Origin: Enoplosus armatus | Lineage: Eukaryota; Chordata; Actinopteri; Centrarchiformes; Enoplosidae | NCBI RefSeq assembly: GCF_043641665.1 | Contig: NC_092196.1 | Span: 606,001-670,000 of the forward strand | DNA: 64,000 bases | Direction: 5' to 3' | Shown: positions 55,939 through 64,000 of the stretch, one piece after another | Position numbering within the stretch: position 1 is the first letter of the stretch | Layout: each line of letters begins with the position of its first letter | Notes under the pieces: generated by a model | Database searches by the model: none | The model's input: only the letters and a program-made list of their open reading frames with translations | What the model was told of the DNA's origin: nothing | Made by a program: the position numbers and the translations under genes

Positions 55939-57229
55939 ATCCAGAAGGATGCCAAGGATGCAAACTGCCGTAAAACCTCAAAGAAGAAGAAGAAGACAAA
56001 GTTGTCTATTTACATATCAAGCAGATACAAAGCATTAATATTCATTTTGAGTTGTTTTCCAGGCAACATGACCTAATCTAAGTCGTCCCGTCTCCGTTTT
56101 TGGTCTCTTTGGCTGCTAAATGCGCCACTATGTTCACCAGCTAGTCGCCGACGGCGTCCCTCTGCCGTTGCTGGGCAGGTAGTGTGCAGTGGGTCCATCA
56201 GAGCTTGAAGCATGGTTGATGAGCGCGGTACAAATGAACCGACACAGTTAACGTTTCAGGCCGTAAAACCAAATCACCAAGCTGTGTTATTATGTTGAAT
56301 GAAGTCGTCTTTCCCGTCGTAACGAGCACAGTTTTGACTGTGGTTTTGTTGCGACACCGAATTGCACCACAAAATAGTGCCTCTGTCTGTTCGGATGAGA
56401 TGCACAACTTGCTCCCATATCTCGGCGGACTGTTTTTGCTGATGCGCAGCCGAACTCGACTGAACTGGACGGAACTGCCACAACGAAGCGGAGGAAAGCC
56501 CAGTCCTTGCTGTGTCCAGGTATTCATGAGCCAACAGCAGACAGTTGCAGTGCGAGGCTCGGTTCTCATGATTAGCTAAATGGTCCGACAATAGTTAATG
56601 CTGAATATTTATGTGGTCGTTGGCGGCAAAGCTAATGGTGCTGTTGCCGTTTCAGATGCTGTTGGACGTTCCGACAAGTACCTCTTCTGAGGCCTCCTAC
56701 CTATGGTGTTGTAACACTTCCACCTTAGCTTCTGAGAGACAACCTGTCATTACAGGACAGTCTCATTTCATAACAATACCAAATCCCCACATGTTGCACC
56801 CTATTTTTCAGAGGAACTGTACGGCTTACAAATGTTCCCAGCTGTTTCGATGTGGGTGTTGCAAAAATGAGTGTTTTAGCAACAAGGTGTTGTAGTTGTT
56901 TCGGCTTCCTCTACGCATCTCGTGGAAAACAACAACATCCATGCTGCTCAGTGAAAGTATCTCGCATCCTCCTGCAAACTGGAATCTCACCAACACTCGT
57001 TTTAAAGTCTCAGCCATGTTGTGTGTTGTGGGCTGCCTAAATGCATTGTGGGAGCAGGATGAGTGTTTATGCTGTTATGTGCGTTCTACCTTTGTGTGCA
57101 TGTGTGCGTCTGTGTGTGCTAGCGGGAGAGGTGGAAAACAGCAGTTGCCTCCGCAGAGATACACAGTGGGGTTGTTCACTAAGCAAATAGATATCATTAG
57201 CTAGCTGCTGCACACCCGCCCACCCACCC

Positions 57230-57232
<3 letters not shown>

Positions 57233-57284
<52 letters not shown>
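57233..57284. repeat. (CA)n microsatellite, longest in window
   Basis: About 26 CA units. The sequence 'atagatatcattagct' occurs on both sides (57188 and 57288), so a short direct repeat flanks the array. Confidence 0.92.
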
Positions 57285-57288
<4 letters not shown>

Positions 57289-57555
57289 AGATATCATTAG
57301 CTTGCTGTTTAGTATTCATACCCATCCACTCTACCTCTCCTGCACACACATGTCAAGGCAGAAATTAGCCAGCAGCACCTGACACTCCATCATGATGTCA
57401 CAGCGGGATTTGGGTGTGTAAGTGCCCATCTGTGTGTGTGTGTGTGTGGGCGTGCATGCGTGTGTGTGTGTGTGTGTGTACCACATTAGAGGCTTGGAGG
57501 AATAAAAAGCCTCCAGCCATTAGCTACCTAACACACCCTCCCTTCCTGGAGGGAG

Positions 57556-57556
<1 letters not shown>

Positions 57557-57600
<44 letters not shown>
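57557..57600. repeat. (GA)n microsatellite
   Basis: Pure AG array of about 22 units. Confidence 0.92.
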
Positions 57601-57603
<3 letters not shown>

Positions 57604-57849
57604 GACTTTTACAGAGAAGACTTAGACATACAGTGAGGAGGAGGAGGAGGAGGAGGAATAACAAAATGTGTGGGGCTGTATTTAAGCACAGAGGTGCTTT
57701 GAGCTACATGGTGTATATAAACATGCTGATGTTTTTTTTGTAGGTATAAAATAAAATTGTCAATAAAACCTATATTATGAGCTCTGCAGGTGGACTGGAG
57801 ACCAAATGTGGAGGCTGAGGATTCTGCTGAAACGCCCCGGCTCCGGCGG

Positions 57850-58300
57850 CCAGCGTGGGAATAGGACCGGAAATAAAAACAGACTCTCCACAAGTACTCG
57901 GAAAGCTCAAAGGCTACCCAGATCAGGACACGCAAGTCAGAGTGTCCTGATGGGGAACATCACTGCCTGGTACGGGAACAGTTTGTTTGGCTGAACATGC
58001 AATAGGCGGTGCTCTACCTTGTCTAAAGGACAGCGGTGTAAGGCTAAGGCTTGGCGAATTGTTAAGGATCTCAATCGTCCAGATATCGGCCTTTTCCTGC
58101 CGCGGTCGAGAGGAAGGTACCGAATGCACCAAGCCACTACTAATCAAGAATATTTTTTACTTACTTATTACTCAAAGTTACCATAGTTACGTTTATTCTT
58201 CATCATTAATTTGCATCCACTATTCTTATTCTATATTACACTCAATTTTTTTTATTGCACAATTGTAGGAGCTTGCAGATGTGCTATTCACTATACCTGC
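57850..58300 (+). mobile_element. LINE 3' remnant (L2-like ORF2 C-terminus and 3' UTR)
   Basis: Translation in shifting frames gives GNITAWYGNSLFG, then KAWRIVKDLNRPDIGLF and a GRYR end. These are the conserved landmarks at the C-terminus of fish L2/CR1-type ORF2 proteins (xITAWYGN ... LLPSGRRYR). It is followed by T/A-rich sequence like a LINE 3' UTR. Frameshifts show it is dead. Confidence 0.65.
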
Positions 58301-59772
58301 ACCCTGTGTGGCTGGACTTCTATCTATCTTACAACTTGGTTCTTTGTGACAAAACTTACAGCCTCACAGAGCCGCTGCATGGCTATAGATGCTTATTGGT
58401 AGCATTTAACAGTACCGCCAAGTCCTCAAATGGCCTCCTCAGCTCAAGTACAGCCACTTTGTATGTTTGAGATCATCGCACAGCTTTAAATATCTAACCC
58501 AGGAGGTGAAATAAAGCCTGGATTTTAAAAGCCTTCCGAGTCTGACCTGAAGCTGTCCATAAGTGAACTATTGATCCGTGCGTTCTGCATTGATGCCTGG
58601 TCCCAATCAATGGTCCCCTCTTCAAAATCCTCCAAGTGGAGAGGAGAAATTGACATGTAGGTGGGGAACTAATGACATAAATGTGTTAGTAACGATATTG
58701 TAAATCAGAGTGAGGGGAGAAGAAGAGAGGCACCCAGAAATGGACAGCTGGGAAAAGACCATCAATGCCGCCCAAAAAAAAAAAGGCATTAATGTATATG
58801 TAACAATATTATATATGACATAGAGAAAAAAAACCTCTCAGCCCAACGGGAAAGTGATGCCATTTAATAAATGGCCAAACACAAATGTGCCAGTAACAGT
58901 ATTGCCAAAGAGCCAACCCCCCCCCCCCCCCCCAGACCAAAAGTACAGTATAAGGACAGGGGTATTCACATACCTTTGGTCAAATAATGCAACTTGACCA
59001 GAAGTCAGATGGCACAACATACGAAGTCACAGACAAAAAAATAAATCTTCTCGCTCCACCCCACTATTTATCCAAATGTCACCCCTTAACAGAGATGGGG
59101 AAAGGGGCGGGCCCCCCAGGTAAAGTCAGGATGGACTGGAACAAAAGCGATTGGCTGGGTGAGAGAGGCTGACACATGTTAACACCCAATCGCGGTAGGC
59201 AGGCGGTTATTTTTATTCAAACAGCGGCTGGGGTGATTTGAAAATGTGCATATTTCGCGTTGCATTGGCCCCAATTGTCAAGCGACCCACTGGGAGTTTT
59301 CCCCCGGTGCACAGGATGCACCAGTCCGACTATGGCCACTAACGGCCCACTGAATTAAAGATACATACATTACATACAGCGCATTGGGAGCGCAAAAATC
59401 GACGACTATTGACGCCTCGTCAGACAAATGGCATAACAGAATTGCTAACAATATTAGTATTTTACCCTCTTGTCATTGCTAATGGGGCTGGATTGATGCT
59501 GTGCGGGCAGGTATTGACCCAGAAGCCCCATAGTCCTGTTCTCTTGATTCCACAAAGAGTGTATCTCACGTCTCCGTCATGCGTTTGAGTCAACTGCAGT
59601 GTGAAGACCACTGCGCCCGCTCCAACAGAGGACCAAATTTAGATGAGCACTAAATCAAGTCAAGTCTTACTTATGTAGCCCAAACTTAACTAAAATGGCT
59701 TTACAATCTGTACAGCATTTGATGCCTTCTACGTCGACATTGTGGATTCTTACAGGTACCTCAGGTGCGTGT

Positions 59773-59793
59773 GGGGGGGGGGGGGGGGGGGGG
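59773..59793. repeat. Poly(G) run, 21 bases
   Basis: Uninterrupted G tract with quadruplex-forming potential on the + strand. Confidence 0.9.
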
Positions 59794-60960
59794 TATGCCG
59801 GTGACGCCAGCAGACCAGCTCATCGCTACATAATAATACCACATTAATATTACATTGTTATTATTGTGCTTTTTATGCTATATCATGGTAGTCTCTCCAA
59901 ATTCTTACACTCCATAGTATTGTTTTATTACTGCATAGAGTGTGTACTATATTATTAGGTGTATTGTACTTATTATTCATACCTATACACTTACACTATA
60001 TATATATACACTTCACACACAATGGCTGCCGGAGTTGCACTACTGGTCTTCTTGTGCATAAATATTTGCACAATTCTCTTCTATTGTCTAAGGTTTTTTT
60101 TTTTAAGTCACCTCTCCTGTTTTGTTTTTCTTTTTTATTTGCTTCGAATAGCTCTTCAAGTGTGTCTCTTACTCTCTCAGGCCGCCTCTGTGCTGTGCTG
60201 CAACGGTTGGATTTCCACTTGGGGCTCAGCGACGTCTTGGGAAGATCACGGTTAGGGCTAGAATAACTTGCAATGGTTAAGGTTAAGGCGCCGTTGTGGT
60301 TTGGGTTGAGGCAGATGCACCTCTTCTCCAGCTATGCTGAGGTATCGTAACGCTAACCAAAAACCATGACCCCATCTGTCTATCTATCTTTCATGTCAAT
60401 AACTGGAACCTGGGCCTGGGAGGGAAGATAAAAACTGAATTACACTTAGGCGAGTAGAAAAGTGGTGAGTAAGAAAGACAATCACATCTCTCTTATTCTT
60501 TCCTCCTATTCTTTGTCCATTCATCCAACCCCCCCCCCCCCCCCATGCCTGTTTGTAGCTGAGGAAGATACAACAGACGTGACAAGGATGAAAAAGAGAC
60601 AATAAAAAAAAAGATGAAGGCGGGATAGGAAAGAGGAGGAGGAGGAGGAGGAGGAGGAGGGAGGTGAGCGCCGCAGGGAGACATGAGGCCTTTTTGTCCT
60701 GCCTGGCGAGTTTGTGACGGTTCACACACACACACACACACACACACACGCAAACAAAGAAACGTTACACACTCAGATTTGCATACATACATACATACAT
60801 ACAACACACACACACCATACGCACACACACTAACATGTATGTGTGGAGATGTGTGTCTCAGCATGCATTCTGAAGGAGAGAGTGTGTATATGTGTGTGTA
60901 GCGTTGGCACAGCTGCAGCTCTGGGTGGGGGGTCTGACACTGTACTGCCTCGGAGTAAAG

Positions 60961-60994
<34 letters not shown>

Positions 60995-61222
60995 GTCTGT
61001 CTCTGTACACGTTTGAAAGGCTTAACACAGTATTGTGAGCGTGTACATCACCTCACATGTGTAATGTGTGTGTGTCAGAGTGTCTGCAGGGGGGGTCTTG
61101 ACCCCCATCAGTCTCACTCAGGACTCACTTAACAGCACCAGAGGGGGCCTCCAACAACACAGGCACCAGGGTGGGGGAAATGTGTGTGTATGTGTGCTGT
61201 GTTGAGCAAGCAACGGAAATAA

Positions 61223-61233
61223 ACACACACACA

Positions 61234-61281
<48 letters not shown>
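61223..61281. repeat. (CA)n microsatellite
   Basis: CA array interrupted once by TA near 61240. Confidence 0.9.
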
Positions 61282-61285
<4 letters not shown>

Positions 61286-62039
61286 ACAACACACAGCTCA
61301 CTGTTACTCATAGCACTTCTGCTGCTGTCTCAGACTCTATACTGAAAATCAAAAATGACCAGCATTCATTTTCAGTCAGTCAAGATTGACACATGACCAA
61401 CATATTCTCTTTCAGTTTAAGACAACAATAATAACAATAATAAATAATAACAATTGTTTTCATGGCACAAGTGAAGAAAAATTATAGATCCAACGTCCTC
61501 TTTTTGGCGTGCATCTGACCACAGTACTGTCACAAGTGATCTTCTTGCAAATTCCTCTTCAAGACATTCAATACCGTTGAATCCATTTTCGTTTTATCCT
61601 TTTATTTTGAAGGGAACTTCAAAAAACAAAACAAAAAAAAAAGGAAATGTGAATTCGGCGCGTTTCCATCAACTGGTTTGAAGCGAATAAACTAGGCTGG
61701 TAGCAAAGCGCCGCTTCGTCAGGCGCTGGCGGTGTAGGCAGAAGGAGAAGGAGGGGTCGCGGGGTCCGGAAGCAACACAAGTCGCCTTGGCCATCTAACT
61801 ATCTGTGTTTCAAGCTGCCCCGGAGGCGAAGACGAATTAATGCAAAAGGCTCCGGCGTAAACAGCTGAGCAGCCGTGAGTTCAATATTGGCAACGTCAGA
61901 GTTTATTCGCCAAACGTGTTTGCATATCCCATTCGGCGCATCAACTCTTTTGCGACAAATTCAAAAACCACCTCAAGCGAGTGTAAAAAGTTTGTTTTTT
62001 TGCGCAATTGAGGAAGCTCTATGGAACTCTGCAAGGCAA

Positions 62040-62165
62040 CTAAGGCTGGGAATCACCAGAGGCCCCGCGATACGATATTATCGCGATGCTTAAGTCACGA
62101 CACGATGATATTGAGATTTTAAAAGAAAATCGCAACACTGTGCTGTATCGACCCCCACCCCTAAA
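62040..62165 (+). repeat. Dispersed repeat with alternating CGATA palindromes
   Basis: 'gctgggaatcaccagaggcc' followed by 'gcgatacgatattatcgcga' and 'cgatgatattgagat' resembles a common fish interspersed repeat. Class unknown. Confidence 0.45.
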
Positions 62166-62409
62166 GTCAACCAGCGCTACCTCTGCTACTCCCATCTCTA
62201 TTGCCGCTAGCGCTGCTGTTGCTGCCACTGTTGCTGCCACTGTTGCTGCTCATGGCCAGATTAACCTGCCGGTCGGACCCCCGTGTCACACACAAACGCA
62301 CAGTTATTTCGTAATGTGCCACGTGCAAGCGTCAAACTACATTTTGATACGGGGATACACTCCTCAAGATCAAGAACGGGCCTCAAGATTACAAAATATA
62401 GGCCCTCAT

Positions 62410-62449
62410 CCTGTCAGTCGATTTTGTGCTTTGGTGTTGTATATTCCCA
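62410..62449 (+). repeat. Dispersed repeat fragment, copy B
   Basis: Relative of 26646-26685 on the same strand: 'gtcagtcga' and 'gctttggtgttg' are shared. Confidence 0.5.
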
Positions 62450-64000
62450 CGAGTCTTTAATTAAAGGTACAGTGACCGCTACTGTACTACTGCTGCTTTT
62501 ATTACTACTGCTACAGCTACATTAAAGGATGCAACCACCGTGCTACCACCACCGCCACTCCCCTCTACTACCACGACCGCTACTGCCGCTACTTACTTAC
62601 TTCGTACTGAGTGCTAAGTTGGTGCAGCTCTGGGTTCAGTTTCTCAGCCCTCGCCCCTTACAATGTGGCAATGTGATATTTCTCATTAAACCAGGCAAAA
62701 TAAGTCAAACCGACAGCGCTGGAACACAATGTAGGCTCTATGTGAGGGTGTGGGTGTGTGTGTGTGTGTGTGAGTTGTTTTTGTGCCGTGCTGGATGAGT
62801 GGGTGTGTTCCAACAAGACAGGATATTCATTAATTTGGGAATAATTGATTATCGGCTTGTAACTTTTATTACTTGGCTTAAGGAGGTGTGTGTGCGTGTG
62901 TGTGTGTCACAAAGCTGTACAAAAGTTCCTTGTTTTTATTAATTTTACCTATGAAACCCATGATAACTGTAGCGCACAAGAATATTTCTTCAATTTTCTC
63001 TCATGCTGTAGTGACCTGTGACCTCCTGCGATTGTTGTCTTGCGATGTTTGCGGTTGACCTTTTTCTCATGTTGACCTCAGCGGCAGCCTCCGTGGACGG
63101 GTGAGAAGTTGCGAGAATGTAAAGTGCGAATTTCCATCCAGAGGCCCTGCGGCGTCCGAGGGAAAAGAAAACACAGCAAAGCAATAAAGAGCGTGAGAAA
63201 GGAACGCTTCAGCACTCCGCCTGACACCCCGAAAGCATGAAATAACAGCTCGTCTAGTTTAGACATATTCTTTTTCCACGCTTCATTGAGAGGATGGATG
63301 CTGTTTTCGAGCGGCGTCACCTTCAGACAGTCCCAGTCGGCCCTCCTCCAGTCCAGTCCAGTCCAGAAGGCGGCGGTAACGCACCTGAAGTTGTTTGGTA
63401 ACTGGAAATAACTACATTTCGTGTACACCTCAGCAGTAGTGACTCACAACGGCAAGCGTGGAGAGCGCTTAGGGCGCCGTTTTGAGGGACGTTTTTACCT
63501 CCGATTTCTGAGTACGTACTCCCCCAGCACAGGAGGAGCCTTGACTTGGCGTAAGTGTACGGTGATCGGTCGAGATGCAGCACCGGCAGCTAACAGCTGT
63601 GCTACAGCTCGTAATGGTAGCCTTAGAAAATGTACCAAAACACGGACAAATGGACCAACAGTGGAGTCCATGCTTTATTTATGCGCGGGGTGGGGGGGCG
63701 GGGGGTACAAGGCATAGTTCTCGGTGGTGCTCCCCAGTGGGCAGTTCCTCTCAGGGAGTCCCCAGAACTGTTTGGTCCGAAAACGCCTTGTGATGGCCAG
63801 CTTATCAGTCCAGTGTACAACTAGCATACCTCCACCTTTTCGGGGTTTTGAGGAACAGATCCATGAGTTTGAAGGTTCGTCAGGCAATAAAACGCCGCGT
63901 GGTGGTCGCGAGGAAGGATGTGACAAATCTGGAACGTTACCACAGCGACAATTGTTCGACCCTCCGTCACGTCAGTTGTGAGGTAAACAGTAGACATTAG

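Larger units (their letters stand above)
55939..57805. other. No recognised gene
   Basis: Contains a short copy of the 6744 repeat family near 56094-56180, a long CA array (57233-57284), GT arrays near 57430-57478, a (GA)22 array (57557-57600) and a GGA tract (57634-57657). Several open stretches at 56198-56591 overlap in different frames and show no protein-like features. Confidence 0.5.
58301..64000. other. No recognised gene
   Basis: Contains C/G runs (58917-58933, 59773-59793, 60529-60544), GGA tract (60639-60661), CA and GT arrays (60726, 60965, 61223-61281), the repeat copy at 62410 and a 'cgatacgatattatcgcgat' repeat at 62040-62165. The right end (61640-61850, 63100-63960) is GC-richer, but no exon with splice sites was found. 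Confidence 0.5.

Noticed and set aside
56198..56591. Overlapping open frames of 63-123 codons on both strands
   Set aside because: Several frames are open at once, none has protein-like composition or splice sites; typical of moderately GC-rich repeat sequence.
63575..63981. Open frames at the right edge resembling part of a gag-like or zinc-poor protein
   Set aside because: No motif supports a retroelement or gene, and the frames overlap on both strands.

Overview
The window looks like genomic DNA of a teleost fish, probably a spiny-rayed species. The evidence is vertebrate genes with GT-AG introns, a fish-type NLR immune gene (FISNA-NACHT-LRR-PRY/SPRY), an intact Tc1/mariner transposon of a type common in fish, several dispersed repeat families typical of fish, and very dense CA/GT microsatellites. 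No bacterial or viral gene organisation was seen.

Layout. (1) Positions 1-7148 carry the last twelve coding exons of igf2bp1 (+ strand), an RNA-binding protein with two RRM and four KH domains. The first exons lie left of the window. It is followed by an unusually long A/T-rich 3' UTR of about 8.8 kb that ends near the poly(A) signal at 15959 and holds several let-7 seed matches. (2) Positions 16903-24615 carry a complete, in-frame, 11-exon NLRC3-like NLR gene (+ strand) predicted to encode 1184 residues. Its LRR exons sit in a recently duplicated segment, and its introns hold a tRNA-like SINE and other repeats. (3) Positions 28050-28418 (- strand) encode prr15l, a small protein whose whole reading frame is in one exon. 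igf2bp1 and PRR15L both lie on human 17q21.32, which supports both calls. (4) From 28.5 kb to the right end no recognised host gene was found. A set of three exon-like segments at 34194-34581 (+) could belong to an unidentified gene. The rest is transposon, repeat and microsatellite sequence. It includes a full-length Tc1 element at 37281-38917 with an open 346-residue DD34E transposase, a 640-bp fold-back element at 50547-51186, a TTAA-flanked MITE at 55448-55938 and several LINE remnants.

The genes do not form a functional unit. igf2bp1 controls mRNA fate in development, the NLR is a predicted cytosolic immune sensor, and prr15l is poorly characterised. The most notable features are the intact NLR inserted between two conserved developmental-type loci with ongoing LRR-exon duplication, the potentially active Tc1 copy, the let-7 sites in the igf2bp1 3' UTR, and the unexplained exon-like cluster near 34.3 kb.
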